A stretch of 64,000 nucleotides of DNA from UBA1227 sp045599345 (lineage in GTDB: Bacteria; Bacillota; Clostridia; Oscillospirales; Acutalibacteraceae). Positions within the stretch are counted from its first letter, which is position 1. Every line of letters starts with the position of its first letter. Position numbers and translations under genes: made by a program. The stretch covers positions 213,972-277,971 of the forward strand of contig JAZRVV010000012.1 of NCBI GenBank assembly GCA_045599345.1, given 5' to 3'. Below, one piece after another: positions 15,766-24,667 of the stretch. The notes under the pieces are model-generated. The model was not told the DNA's origin. It saw nothing but the letters and a program-made list of their open reading frames with translations, and ran no database searches.

Positions 15766-16994
15766 GCGAAGCGCAGAAGAAAAAACTTCAAAAATATGGC
15801 GTAATAGCAGTATCAATATTGCTGATTGCCTATATCGTTTATCAAGCTTATATGATGGCTTATAATCCAGTTGAAACTGAGCTTGCCTATGAGTACACGA
15901 TTGAAGACACAATGGAAGCAGAAGTCTTCGTTGCTCGTTCCGAATCCTACATAAATAATTCGAAAAAAGGTACGATAATTTCAGCTGTAGAGGATGGCTC
16001 TAGAGTTGCCAAGAACCAGCCAGTTGCATACGTCTTTTCTGATACGGCAGCTGCGGACACATTTACAGAACTTCGTGATCTTGAAAAGCAAATAGAACGC
16101 TATAAGGTTCTTGCAAATCAGTCTGATAATTATATTTTTGATGTAGCGGACCTTGATGTGTATATCGATCAAGAGGCTATAAAGCTCGTAGATTTAGTAA
16201 ATGAACGTCATTTAACCCTGCTTGATGAGACTATAAATGACTTTAGAAACCAAGTGGTTACAAAGCAAATCTCAACTGGTAGCAAATTGGATTTTGAATC
16301 GCGTCTTGCAAGCTTGCAAGTCAAGTATGACACGCTTTCAAAAAAGAGTACAAAGCATACGGATGTTGTCTCAAAGAACTCTGGATACTACATTGGTTAT
16401 ACCGATGGATATGAAAATGTGATTGATTGTAAAGAAATCTCAAAAATCAGCATTGATGATATTCGCCAAGCTTTTAAGGCTGAACCAAAAACTGTTCCAA
16501 ACGGTGTTATAGGAAAGGTTGTCACAGACTTTACGTGGTATTTTTTGACCGTACTTGAGTCGGACAAAGTTGCTTCTCTTTCAGTTGGCAGTACGGTAAC
16601 AGTTGTGCTTCCATTCTCATCTATCAACACAGTTGGAGCGAAAGTTTATGCTATAAATGAGAACAAAGAAACAGGAGAAGTTGCTCTTGTGCTCTCATGC
16701 AATATTATGAATCCAGCAGCGGTGGCTCTAAGGCATGAGAATGCCCAAATTGTAAAGGCATCCTACACTGGAATTAAGGTCCCTTCATCTGCAATTAGAG
16801 TTAACAAAGATGGAGAAAAAGGTGTCTATGTTTTGAGCGGTAATTTGGCGCTGTTCAAAAAGATTAACATAGTCTATACAGAGGATGATTACATTCTAAG
16901 TAAGGCTGAGGATGGCGCAGATGGCTACGTTTCCCTCTATGACAATATAATCACGGGAGGTAAGGATCTCTATGATGGAAAAGTCATTAAGTGA
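15762..16994 (+). CDS. HlyD-like membrane-anchored protein of the division cluster
   Basis: 410 residues with a TTG start behind GAGGAGAGGA. One N-terminal transmembrane helix (YGVIAVSILLIAYIVYQAYM, about residues 13-32) leaves the rest outside the cell: a lipoyl-like half with SAVEDGSRVAKNQPVAYVF, a coiled-coil hairpin (about 95-190) and a beta-rich C-terminal region. This is the architecture of HlyD-type adaptors, and clostridial genomes often carry such a gene just upstream of yggS-sepF. No transporter partner is adjacent, so an envelope or division role is as likely as efflux. It overlaps yggS by 23 bp. Confidence 0.7.
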   Translation: MSEAQKKKLQKYGVIAVSILLIAYIVYQAYMMAYNPVETELAYEYTIEDTMEAEVFVARSESYINNSKKGTIISAVEDGSRVAKNQPVAYVFSDTAAADTFTELRDLEKQIERYKVLANQSDNYIFDVADLDVYIDQEAIKLVDLVNERHLTLLDETINDFRNQVVTKQISTGSKLDFESRLASLQVKYDTLSKKSTKHTDVVSKNSGYYIGYTDGYENVIDCKEISKISIDDIRQAFKAEPKTVPNGVIGKVVTDFTWYFLTVLESDKVASLSVGSTVTVVLPFSSINTVGAKVYAINENKETGEVALVLSCNIMNPAAVALRHENAQIVKASYTGIKVPSSAIRVNKDGEKGVYVLSGNLALFKKINIVYTEDDYILSKAEDGADGYVSLYDNIITGGKDLYDGKVIK

Positions 16995-17715
16995 GCTTGA
17001 ACAGTATAGGGCTCAAAGATGCCATGATATCGAGGAAAACTATAAACAAATTCTTGAGAATATCGCGCGGGCAGAATCCGCTCGAGGAGTGGATGAGGGC
17101 TCGGTAAAATTTATGGCTGTTACTAAGACAGTAGAGCCATATTTCATCAATCACGCACTGTCGTTAGGTGTCGATTTAATAGGCGAAAACAGAGTTCAGG
17201 AACTCATGGGAAAGAAGCCGGAGTTGAATCTTGATGGAGTGGATGTTCACCTTATAGGACACCTTCAAACCAATAAGGTCAAGCAGGTTGTAGGTGAGGT
17301 CTCAACAATCCAATCAGTGGATAGCGTAAAGGTTGCAAAAGAGATTTCTAAGGTCTCGGAAGCCAAGGGGATTACAACCAATGTTTTGGTTGAAGTTAAC
17401 ATAGGAGAAGAGGAGTCCAAAAGCGGACTTGAAACAAATTTACTCCTTGAAACTTGCCATGAAATTGCTGAACTTCCAAACATAAAAGTTGAGGGCTTGA
17501 TGGCTATTCCACCGATATGTGAAGAAAGTGCAAAAGTACGTGATTTTTTTGCGCAAATGTATAAACTATTTATTGACATATATAGTAAAAATATAGATAA
17601 TATAAATATGCATACACTATCTATGGGAATGTCGTCCGATTATGAGGAGGCAATCCTTGAGGGAGCAAATCTAGTAAGGGTAGGCTCCAATCTTTTTGGA
17701 GCACGAATATATTAA
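16972..17715 (+). CDS. yggS: YggS/PLPBP pyridoxal-phosphate homeostasis protein
   Basis: 247 residues. KFMAVTKTVEP carries the PLP-binding Lys, followed by GENRVQEL, HLIGHLQTNKVKQ and LSMGMSSDYEEAILEGANLVRVGSNLFG, all hallmark motifs of the fold III PLP-binding protein family. It buffers pyridoxal phosphate and affects amino-acid metabolism. In Gram-positives it is the standard upstream neighbour of sepF, as here. Confidence 0.93.
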   Translation: MMEKSLSELEQYRAQRCHDIEENYKQILENIARAESARGVDEGSVKFMAVTKTVEPYFINHALSLGVDLIGENRVQELMGKKPELNLDGVDVHLIGHLQTNKVKQVVGEVSTIQSVDSVKVAKEISKVSEAKGITTNVLVEVNIGEEESKSGLETNLLLETCHEIAELPNIKVEGLMAIPPICEESAKVRDFFAQMYKLFIDIYSKNIDNINMHTLSMGMSSDYEEAILEGANLVRVGSNLFGARIY

Positions 17716-17730
17716 CCGGAGGTTCTACTA

Positions 17731-18213
17731 ATGGGAAATTTTATCGATAATATTAAAAAGATCACAGGTTTTGAACCAGAGGACGAGTACAACGAAGACA
17801 TGGACGATTACGAGGGCTATGAGGATGAGGACTATGCTCCTGCACGTGGCGCTTATCAAGAGCCAGACTATCAGGCTCCATCTCCTCGTGGAAAGAGCAA
17901 TGCAAATGTTGTTCCTATGTCACCAAGCAAGGCTATGCTCCAGGTAGTTCTTGCAAAGCCAGAGCGTTTTGATGACGCTTCTGCTATTGCTGACCATCTC
18001 AACGAGAAGAGAACAGTAGTTCTTAATCTTGAGTCAGCAAACCGTGACGTAGCTCGCAGACTTATTGACTTCCTTTCTGGCGTTGCTTATGCAAATGGTG
18101 GCCAGCTTAAGCGTGTTGCTAACAGCACATTCATTATCACACCATTCAACGTAAGCATTACTGGTGATTTACTTGAAGAACTTGAAAATAGTGGCATGTT
18201 CTTCCAGTCATAA
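17731..18213 (+). CDS. sepF: Cell division protein SepF
   Basis: 160 residues. The N terminus MGNFIDNIKKITGF is the amphipathic membrane-binding helix, then an acidic Tyr-rich linker, then the globular SepF core starting near VVLAKPERFDDASAIADHL and including VNLESANRDVARRLIDFLSG. SepF polymerises and tethers FtsZ to the membrane. GGAGG lies 10 bp before the ATG. Confidence 0.95.
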   Translation: MGNFIDNIKKITGFEPEDEYNEDMDDYEGYEDEDYAPARGAYQEPDYQAPSPRGKSNANVVPMSPSKAMLQVVLAKPERFDDASAIADHLNEKRTVVLNLESANRDVARRLIDFLSGVAYANGGQLKRVANSTFIITPFNVSITGDLLEELENSGMFFQS

Positions 18214-18223
18214 TGACTTTAAC

Positions 18224-18251
18224 GGGCACACCCTTTTCGGCGTGCCCTTAC
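18224..18251 (+). terminator. Weak terminator or attenuator between sepF and divIVA
   Basis: A GC-rich stem (GGGCAC at 18224-18229 with GTGCCC at 18242-18247, plus a short inner CC/GG) is followed by an AT-rich stretch without a clean T run. It could partly separate divIVA expression from sepF. Confidence 0.45.
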
Positions 18252-18274
18252 TTTAAATTTTAGGAGTGATTATT

Positions 18275-19177
18275 TTGCTTACACCAAAACAACTCAGCAC
18301 ACATGAATTTCAGTTAGCTGGTCGAAACGCATATAAGGCATCAGATGTTGATGAGTTCCTTGATGAAGTAACTGAATCATATGAGCAGATGTTCCGAGAG
18401 AACGGAGAACTTGTTAAAAAACTCAACCTTGTAGCTGACAAGCTTCAGCAGTACAAGGCAGATGAGGACAATATTAGAAATGCTTTGTTGACTGCTGAGA
18501 GAATGAAGGAGTCAATTGTTCAGGAAGCAGAAGAAAGCGTTAAGTCCAAGGTCGCAGAAGGCGACGAAAAGGCTGCTGAAATCATTGCTGAGGCAAATGA
18601 AAAGGCAGAGGAGATTTTAAAACTCGCTCAGGCTAATGCTACAAAGCTTCTTGCAAAGGCACAGGAACTCTATGACGATCAGGTAAGTTCTATTAAGGAC
18701 GAGGCTGAAAAGGAAGAGGCTCACCTCCTCAAGATTAAGGAAGAGTCTGCCAAGGTTCGTGCTGATCTTATCGATTCTTATCAGAAGCAAATTAGCATTC
18801 TTGAATTTACACCAGACTTCTCTGAGGAAGTAAAACTTGCTCGTCAGAAGAAGCTTGATGAAATAGAGGAGAAGGTAGAAGAAATTACTGAAGAAGTAGT
18901 TGAAGAAACCGAAGAACCAGCAGAGGACTTCTCTGATTTAATCCCAGAGGATGAAGAACCAGAAGTAGAAGTTGAAATCGAATACGCCGATGACGAAGAA
19001 GACGAAGAAGACGTCGAAGAGGACGAATTCGAAGAAGAAGAGGATGAAGAGGACGAAGCAGACGTAGACGAGTACCTCGAGGATGACGATGAGGAATTCG
19101 AAGATATCGATTCTGGCAAAGACCTTTTCTCAGATGACGAAGAAGATGAGGATGACGACGAGATTTCTCTCTTCTAA
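18275..19177 (+). CDS. DivIVA-domain protein with highly acidic tail
   Basis: 300 residues from a TTG at 18275, placed 8 bp after TAGGAG; a GTG at 18266 overlaps that site. MLTPKQLSTHEFQLAGRNAYKASDVDEFLDEV is split here as LTPKQLSTHEFQL and YKASDVDEFLDEV: the conserved DivIVA N-terminal lipid-binding and dimer region. A long coiled coil follows (about 30-195), then roughly 100 residues composed mainly of Asp and Glu. DivIVA marks curved membrane and directs septum or pole proteins. The acidic tail is not part of the classical family and could bind cations or basic partners. Confidence 0.88.
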   Translation: MLTPKQLSTHEFQLAGRNAYKASDVDEFLDEVTESYEQMFRENGELVKKLNLVADKLQQYKADEDNIRNALLTAERMKESIVQEAEESVKSKVAEGDEKAAEIIAEANEKAEEILKLAQANATKLLAKAQELYDDQVSSIKDEAEKEEAHLLKIKEESAKVRADLIDSYQKQISILEFTPDFSEEVKLARQKKLDEIEEKVEEITEEVVEETEEPAEDFSDLIPEDEEPEVEVEIEYADDEEDEEDVEEDEFEEEEDEEDEADVDEYLEDDDEEFEDIDSGKDLFSDDEEDEDDDEISLF

Positions 19178-19191
19178 GAAATGAGGCATAT

Positions 19192-19653
19192 ATGCTTATT
19201 ACCATAACAATCGTTATGGTTGCCTTACTTGTTGGTCTTGATCAACTAATAAAATACTTGGTAATAACCAATGTGAAACCAGTAGATGCTGTTCCTGTTT
19301 TAGACAACATATTGCAATTTAGATATGTTGAAAATACGGGTGCAGCATTTAGCATCCTTAGTGAAAAAACTTGGTTACTCTCTCTAATAACAGGAGTGCT
19401 CATTGTTGGTGCTCTTCTCTACCTTTTTATCAAGAAGCCAAAGAGCAAACTTGAATGTGCATCAATTATCCTTGTGGTAAGTGGCGGACTTGGCAACTTG
19501 ATTGATAGGTTATTTAGAGGCTATGTGGTTGATTTCATTGAGTATCTTTTTATGGAATACGCAGTGTACAACTTCGCTGACATATTGGTTACTATTGGTG
19601 CGATATTACTTGTAATCTCCATATTCTTGGACAAAGGTGAAACGGATGCATAA
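19192..19653 (+). CDS. lspA: Lipoprotein signal peptidase II
   Basis: 153 residues with four transmembrane helices. VENTGAAFSIL and GNLIDRLFRGYVVDFIEYLF are the conserved regions; the catalytic Asp pair is in NLIDRL and the later YNFADI. It cleaves prolipoproteins such as the GH3 and ABC substrate-binding lipoproteins of this window. Its end overlaps the rluD-family start by 8 bp. Confidence 0.95.
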   Translation: MLITITIVMVALLVGLDQLIKYLVITNVKPVDAVPVLDNILQFRYVENTGAAFSILSEKTWLLSLITGVLIVGALLYLFIKKPKSKLECASIILVVSGGLGNLIDRLFRGYVVDFIEYLFMEYAVYNFADILVTIGAILLVISIFLDKGETDA

Positions 19654-20572
19654 CGACGTTGTAACGTTTATAGTAGAGGATGAGCAAAAGGGCGAACGTA
19701 TTGATACGGTCGTGTCACTTTATGATGCTGATATTACGCGTTCAGCTGCTCAAAAGCTCATCGCAAATGGCGATGTAGTCGTAAACGATGAAACCGTTTC
19801 TAAAAACTACAAGTGCAAGTCCGGAGATATCATTAAGGTGACCATACCAGAACCGGTTTTACTTGATATAAAACCAGAAAATATTCCACTTGATATTGTC
19901 TATGAGGATGACGACCTGCTTGTTGTAAACAAGCCAAAGGGCATGGTGGTGCATCCGGCGCCAGGAAACGCCGATGGCACGCTCGTAAATGCTCTTATGT
20001 TTCACTGCTCGGACTCGCTGTCTGGCATTAACGGCGTCATCAGACCAGGCATAGTCCACCGTATCGACAAAGATACGAGCGGACTACTCATTGTCGCCAA
20101 AAATGACGCCGCACACCTGCACCTTGCCGAGCAGATAAAAGAGCATTCCTTCACGCGCCGCTATCGCGCCGTGGTGCACGGTAATATCAAGGACGATGAG
20201 GGCACAGTGGATGCGCCAATAGGTCGCAGTCAGAAAGACCGTAAAAAAATGGCTGTCACAACGGAAAATTCAAGAAACGCTGTAACGCACTACAAGGTGC
20301 TTGAGCGTTTTGGTAGCTTTACTTATATAGAGTGCCAGCTCGAGACTGGGCGCACTCATCAAATTAGAGTTCATATGGCATACAAGGGACATCCAGTTGC
20401 TGGTGACCCTGTCTATGGACCACGAAACACACCTACGGAAATGAATGGGCAGTGTTTGCACGCTGGGCTCATTGGATTTATACATCCAAGAACAGGGGAG
20501 TATCTTCAGTTTGAAGCACCCCTACCTGATTATTTCGAAAAATTTTTAAGGAAATTGAGGGATAAACAATGA
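19646..20572 (+). CDS. RluD-family pseudouridine synthase
   Basis: 308 residues from the ATG at 19646, with AAAGGTGA 6-7 bp upstream (a GTG at 19637 lies in that site). N-terminal S4 RNA-binding domain (ITRSAAQKLIANGDVVVN), then the catalytic domain with HRIDKDTSGLLIVAKN (active Asp) and LETGRTHQIRVHMAYKG. It makes pseudouridines in 23S rRNA. The lspA-rluD pair is a common Gram-positive arrangement. The stop overlaps the transketolase start (ATGA). Confidence 0.93.
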   Translation: MHNDVVTFIVEDEQKGERIDTVVSLYDADITRSAAQKLIANGDVVVNDETVSKNYKCKSGDIIKVTIPEPVLLDIKPENIPLDIVYEDDDLLVVNKPKGMVVHPAPGNADGTLVNALMFHCSDSLSGINGVIRPGIVHRIDKDTSGLLIVAKNDAAHLHLAEQIKEHSFTRRYRAVVHGNIKDDEGTVDAPIGRSQKDRKKMAVTTENSRNAVTHYKVLERFGSFTYIECQLETGRTHQIRVHMAYKGHPVAGDPVYGPRNTPTEMNGQCLHAGLIGFIHPRTGEYLQFEAPLPDYFEKFLRKLRDKQ

Positions 20573-21396
20573 ATGCAGAACTCAAGGCAAAACTCCAAAA
20601 AGATGCAACTAGAGTTCGCATGAGTGTTATCGAAGGCACTTTCAATGCGAAGTCTGGCCATCCGGGTGGATCACTCTCTGTTTCAGATTTGATGACATAT
20701 CTCTATATGTACAAATTGAACGTTGATCCACAGAACCCACAGTGGGAGGACAGGGACCGTTTCGTTCTCTCTAAGGGTCACACAGCACCTGCACTTTATG
20801 GCGCACTTGCACTCCGTGGTTTCTTTGATGAAGAAGAAATCAAAACACTCAGAAAGCCTGGCTCACGCCTTCAGGGTCACCCATCTATGCATATGACTCC
20901 TGGCGTTGATATGAGCACAGGTTCACTTGGTCAGGGTATATCTGTAGCAGTAGGTATGGCTCTTGGTGCAAAAATCAAGAATAAGTCATATCATGTTTAC
21001 ACAATCCTTGGCGACGGTGAAATCGAAGAGGGTCAGGTTTGGGAAGCAGCAATGTTTGCTGGTGCCAAGAAACTTGATAACCTTGTTGTTGTAGTTGATA
21101 ACAACAACCTTCAGATTGATGGTACAATCGAAGAAGTAAACTCACCATATCCAATTGATGAGAAGTTTAAAGCTTTCGGCTTTAACGTAATTAACATCGA
21201 TGGTCATGACTTTGACCAGATTGATGATGCATTTACTGCAGCAGAAAACTTTAAGGGCGCTCCTACTGCTATTATTGCAAAGACAGTTAAGGGCAAGGGC
21301 GTTTCATTCATGGAAAATCAAGTAGGCTGGCATGGTAAGGCTCCAGACGCTGACCAGTATGCTCAGGCTATGGCAGAACTTAAGGAGGCACTCTAA
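20569..21396 (+). CDS. Transketolase, N-terminal (thiamine-binding) subunit
   Basis: 275 residues covering the TPP-binding half of transketolase. SGHPGGSLSVSDLM, SKGHTAPALY, GSLGQGISVAVGMALG and the TPP motif GDGEIEEGQVWEA through VVVDNNNLQIDG are present. It works with the next gene product as one split enzyme of the non-oxidative pentose phosphate pathway. Split transketolases are common in Clostridia and archaea. Confidence 0.95.
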   Translation: MNAELKAKLQKDATRVRMSVIEGTFNAKSGHPGGSLSVSDLMTYLYMYKLNVDPQNPQWEDRDRFVLSKGHTAPALYGALALRGFFDEEEIKTLRKPGSRLQGHPSMHMTPGVDMSTGSLGQGISVAVGMALGAKIKNKSYHVYTILGDGEIEEGQVWEAAMFAGAKKLDNLVVVVDNNNLQIDGTIEEVNSPYPIDEKFKAFGFNVINIDGHDFDQIDDAFTAAENFKGAPTAIIAKTVKGKGVSFMENQVGWHGKAPDADQYAQAMAELKEAL

Positions 21397-21397
21397 T

Positions 21398-22348
21398 ATG
21401 GCAGATGTAATTAAAAAAGCTACTAGAGATGGCTACGGCGAAGGCCTCTTAGCTCTTGGTGAAAAGGACGCAAATGTTATCGTTATGGATGCTGACCTTG
21501 CAGGCGCTACAAAGACAGGCGTTTTCAAGAAGGCTTTCCCAGACAGATTCTATAACGCAGGTATCGCAGAAGGTAACTTGATTGGTGTTGCTGCTGGTCT
21601 TTCACTTTCTGGCATCACTGTATATGCAAGCTCATTCGCTATGTTTGCAGCAGGCCGTGCATTTGAGCAGATTAGAAACTCAATCGGCTATCCACATTTA
21701 AACGTTAAAATCTGTGCTACACACGCAGGTATCTCTGTTGGTGAAGACGGTGCTTCTCACCAGTGCAACGAGGATATTGCTCTTATGAGAACAATTCCTG
21801 GTATGACAATCATCAACCCAGCTGACGCTGTTGAGGCAAAGGCAGCTGTACTTGCAGTAGCTGATTTTGAGGGTCCAGTATACATGCGCTTCGGTCGTTT
21901 GGCAGTGCCAGTAATCAACGACGAAGCAACATACAAGTTCGAGATAGGCAAGGGAATTACACTCACAGAGGGTAACGACGTTGCTATCATCGCTACTGGC
22001 CTTATGGTTAACGAGGCAATGATTGCTGCCGAGACATTAAAGGCAGAGGGTATCAATGCACGTGTAATCAACATCCACACAATCAAGCCACTTGATGAGG
22101 AAATCGTTATCAAGGCTGCAAAGGAATGTGGATGCGTTGTAACAGCTGAGGAACACAGCATCATCGGCGGTCTTGGTGGAGCAGTTGCTGAAGTACTTTC
22201 AGAGCAGTGCCCAACACCAATTAAGCGCGTAGGCGTTAAGGACACATTCGGTGGTTCAGGTCCAGCAGTTGAAATGCTTAAGATTTATGGTCTTGATGCA
22301 GAGCACATCGTTGCTGCTGCAAAAGAGGCTATTGCTCTTAAAAAATAA
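21398..22348 (+). CDS. Transketolase, C-terminal subunit
   Basis: 316 residues starting MADVIKKATRDG at 21398, 1 bp after the N-terminal subunit stop and behind AAGGAGG; a longer in-frame start lies inside the previous gene. It contains the pyrimidine-binding domain (VMDADLAGATKTG, AEGNLIGVAAGL, Glu in YNAGIAEGN) and the C-terminal transketolase domain (EEHSIIGGLGGAVAEVL). Together with the preceding subunit it transfers two-carbon units between sugar phosphates. Confidence 0.95.
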   Translation: MADVIKKATRDGYGEGLLALGEKDANVIVMDADLAGATKTGVFKKAFPDRFYNAGIAEGNLIGVAAGLSLSGITVYASSFAMFAAGRAFEQIRNSIGYPHLNVKICATHAGISVGEDGASHQCNEDIALMRTIPGMTIINPADAVEAKAAVLAVADFEGPVYMRFGRLAVPVINDEATYKFEIGKGITLTEGNDVAIIATGLMVNEAMIAAETLKAEGINARVINIHTIKPLDEEIVIKAAKECGCVVTAEEHSIIGGLGGAVAEVLSEQCPTPIKRVGVKDTFGGSGPAVEMLKIYGLDAEHIVAAAKEAIALKK

Positions 22349-22365
22349 TTGAAGGATAAGGCTCA

Positions 22366-23391
22366 ATGGAAGAATTTAGTAGAAAAAAGTTAAAAGCTTC
22401 AATGGCATCGGTCAAGTCACTTGATGGTAGGGCATATTTGATGAACTATCAAAATCCTTACTTCCTTGACTATATGCTAGAGAATGGTGTTAAAAACACA
22501 GCGGATTTGCTTTTTAAAGCTACAAAGACAATAACAGGTGGTTTCCCAATACTCGGAATACCAGGACGTTTTGCTTGTTCAAGCTTTAATGCAAAGACAC
22601 CTGATGGCAAGCGTTTTCTTGCTCGAAACTTTGATTACAAGGATTCACCTTGTATGGTAGTTTGGTGTAATCCAGAAAATGGATACAAGAGTGTTGGCGT
22701 AGCCGATATGCTCTTTATGACATATGGCTTTAAACGTACACCAGATAAGTACAAGGATCGTTTCTTTACATTGATGGCGCCTTACACAGTAATGGATGGC
22801 ATCAATGAAAAGGGCCTTGTAATAGCAGTTTTAGAGCAAAAGGGTAAAGCTACCAATCAGACGACAAGCAGGACTGATATTACAACGACAGTTGCAATAA
22901 GGGCTATTCTTGATAGGTGCGCTACTGTTGATGAGGCAATTGCACTCCTTGATGAGTACGATATGCACGATGCGGTTTTCTGCAACTATCACTATCACAT
23001 CATTGATAGGAATGGTGGTAATGTAATTGTCGAGTATGTAAACAACAAGATGAATGTTGTTTTGCCAGAGGAAGGACGAGATTATCAATATACAACTAAC
23101 TTCCTTAAATCAAATCCTGGCGGTGATGTTAAGGGCAACTTTGGCTACAGTCGCTACTACCAAATTCGCGACAATATCGAGCCAAAGAAGGGTGTCATGA
23201 CAGTTGATGAGGCAATGAGCCTCCTTGAGCACGTTAAGCTCGAGTATAGACATCATCTACTCGGACACCGTGTTACAAGTCTTTGGAGTGTTGTTTACAA
23301 CGTAGATGATTTGACACTCGAGCTTGTTGCAGGCGCGGATTTCTCAAAGCGCTACAAATTTTCTATTGATTCTCCAGCAACTTGTGTTTAA
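22366..23391 (+). CDS. Linear amide C-N hydrolase (Ntn, choloylglycine-hydrolase superfamily)
   Basis: 341 residues. The likely nucleophile is Cys71 in FACSSFNAKTPDGKRFLARNFDY, which is the start pattern of mature C59/C45-type Ntn hydrolases: Cys, then the GKRFLARNFD segment. About 70 residues precede it and would have to be removed by autocleavage, as in acyltransferase/acid-ceramidase-like members; bile-salt hydrolases proper have the Cys right after Met. A later INEKGLVIAVLEQ also fits. No signal peptide is seen, so it is probably cytosolic. The substrate (penicillin V, bile salt, N-acyl amino acid or other amide) cannot be told from sequence. Confidence 0.82.
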   Translation: MEEFSRKKLKASMASVKSLDGRAYLMNYQNPYFLDYMLENGVKNTADLLFKATKTITGGFPILGIPGRFACSSFNAKTPDGKRFLARNFDYKDSPCMVVWCNPENGYKSVGVADMLFMTYGFKRTPDKYKDRFFTLMAPYTVMDGINEKGLVIAVLEQKGKATNQTTSRTDITTTVAIRAILDRCATVDEAIALLDEYDMHDAVFCNYHYHIIDRNGGNVIVEYVNNKMNVVLPEEGRDYQYTTNFLKSNPGGDVKGNFGYSRYYQIRDNIEPKKGVMTVDEAMSLLEHVKLEYRHHLLGHRVTSLWSVVYNVDDLTLELVAGADFSKRYKFSIDSPATCV

Positions 23392-23426
23392 AGTAGAGGG
23401 AGGTTTTAAGCCTCCCTCTACTTTTT
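23392..23426 (+). terminator. Rho-independent terminator
   Basis: A perfect 12-bp stem (23392-23403 with 23411-23422, AGTAGAGGGAGG/CCTCCCTCTACT) and a T run to 23426 end the amidase transcript, only three bases before the tRNA. Confidence 0.92.
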
Positions 23427-23428
23427 GC

Positions 23429-23504
23429 CGGGGTGTAGCGCAGTTGGTAGCGCGCCTGCTTCGGGAGCAGGAGGCCGTGGGTTCGACTCCCGCCACTCCG
23501 ACCA
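23429..23504 (+). tRNA. tRNA-Pro (anticodon CGG)
   Basis: The 76-nt cloverleaf has a 7-bp acceptor stem (CGGGGTG with CACTCCG, one G-U), D arm, anticodon stem CCTGC/GCAGG with loop TTCGGGA giving anticodon CGG, and T arm GTGGG-TTCGACT-CCCGC. CCA is encoded (23502-23504). It sits directly after a terminator and 27 bp before ychF. Confidence 0.95.
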
Positions 23505-23531
23505 TACTTTATTCAAAAAGGATATGTTCTT

Positions 23532-24626
23532 ATGAAACTTGGTATTGTAGGTTTACCAAACGTTGGTAAAAGTACACTTTTTAATGCAATTACTAATGCA
23601 GGCGCAGGCGCTGCAAACTATCCGTTTTGCACAATTGAGCCAAACGTAGGTGTAGTAGCAGTTCCAGACGAGCGCCTTGATAAACTCGTTGAGCTCTATA
23701 AGCCAAAGTCAGTTGTACCAGCAAGCGTTGAGTTTGTTGATATAGCAGGCCTTGTTAAGGGCGCAGCACAGGGTGAGGGCCTTGGTAACAAGTTCCTCTC
23801 ACACATCCGTGAGGTTGATGCAATAATCCATGTGGTACGTTGCTTTGAAAATGACGACATAGTACACGTAGAGGGCTCTATTGACCCAGCACGTGATATT
23901 GAGACAATTAACCTTGAGCTCATACTCTCTGATATGGAAGTCCTTGAAAAGCGCATACAGCGTGTAGAAAAGGCTATGAAGGGAGACAAGTCTCTCGCAA
24001 AGGAACTTGATATATTAAACCGCTTCAAGGTTGCACTCGAGGATGGCAAGTGTGCACGCACAGTAGAACTTTCAGAGGATGAGGAGGACTCACTCGTTGA
24101 TTTCAACCTCCTTACATACAAGCCTGTAATATACGCTTGTAATATGGGCGAGGATGACTTCGCTGATGGCGTTGAGAATAACGCACGTTACAATGCTGTA
24201 AAAGCAATTGCTGATGCTGAGGGCTCAGAGACACTTCCAATCTGTGCAGAACTCGAGGCACAGATAGCAGAGCTCGAAAGGGAAGAGAAGGAAATGTTCC
24301 TCTTGGACCTTGGAATCGAGAAGAGTGGTCTTGACCTCCTTATTCAGCGCTCATATGACCTTCTTGGCCTTATGTCTTTCTTAACTGCTGGCGAGCCAGA
24401 GGTTCGCGCTTGGACAATCAAGAAAGGAACCAAGGCTCCAAAGGCAGCTGGTAAAATTCACTCTGACATCGAGCGTGGATTTATCCGCGCAGAGGTAATC
24501 AATTATCAGACGCTCCTTGATTGTGGCTCGCTGGCCGCAGCAAGGGATAAGGGCCTTATCCGTTCAGAGGGTAAGGAGTACGTTATGCAGGACGGCGATG
24601 TCGTACTCTTCCGCTTCAATGTATAA
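23532..24626 (+). CDS. ychF: YchF/OLA1-type ribosome-binding ATPase
   Basis: 364 residues. P-loop GLPNVGKSTLFNAI at 6-19, FVDIAGLVKGAAQGEGLGNKFL (G3 region), then the replaced G4 motif (YACNMGED) typical of Obg-like ATPases that prefer ATP. The C-terminal TGS-like domain reads GEPEVRAWTIKKGTKAP and VIRAEV-type sequence near FIRAEVINYQ. YchF binds ribosomes and modulates redox and stress responses. Confidence 0.95.
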   Translation: MKLGIVGLPNVGKSTLFNAITNAGAGAANYPFCTIEPNVGVVAVPDERLDKLVELYKPKSVVPASVEFVDIAGLVKGAAQGEGLGNKFLSHIREVDAIIHVVRCFENDDIVHVEGSIDPARDIETINLELILSDMEVLEKRIQRVEKAMKGDKSLAKELDILNRFKVALEDGKCARTVELSEDEEDSLVDFNLLTYKPVIYACNMGEDDFADGVENNARYNAVKAIADAEGSETLPICAELEAQIAELEREEKEMFLLDLGIEKSGLDLLIQRSYDLLGLMSFLTAGEPEVRAWTIKKGTKAPKAAGKIHSDIERGFIRAEVINYQTLLDCGSLAAARDKGLIRSEGKEYVMQDGDVVLFRFNV

Positions 24627-24630
24627 AAAT

Positions 24631-24664
24631 AAGGATCCACTTGAAAAAGTGGATCCTTTAATTT
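24631..24664. terminator. Bidirectional terminator between ychF and rsmI
   Basis: An 11-bp stem (24631-24641 with 24648-24658, AAGGATCCACT/AGTGGATCCTT) has T-rich sequence on the plus side and A-rich sequence (U on the minus transcript) on the other. It separates two convergent genes. Confidence 0.85.
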
Positions 24665-24667
24665 TGC

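Noticed and set aside
18844..19205. Two antisense reading frames, one Ser-rich and one Arg/Leu-rich, opposite the divIVA end
   Set aside because: They are the complement of the Asp/Glu codon run; no ribosome site, no promoter, composition explained by the sense strand.
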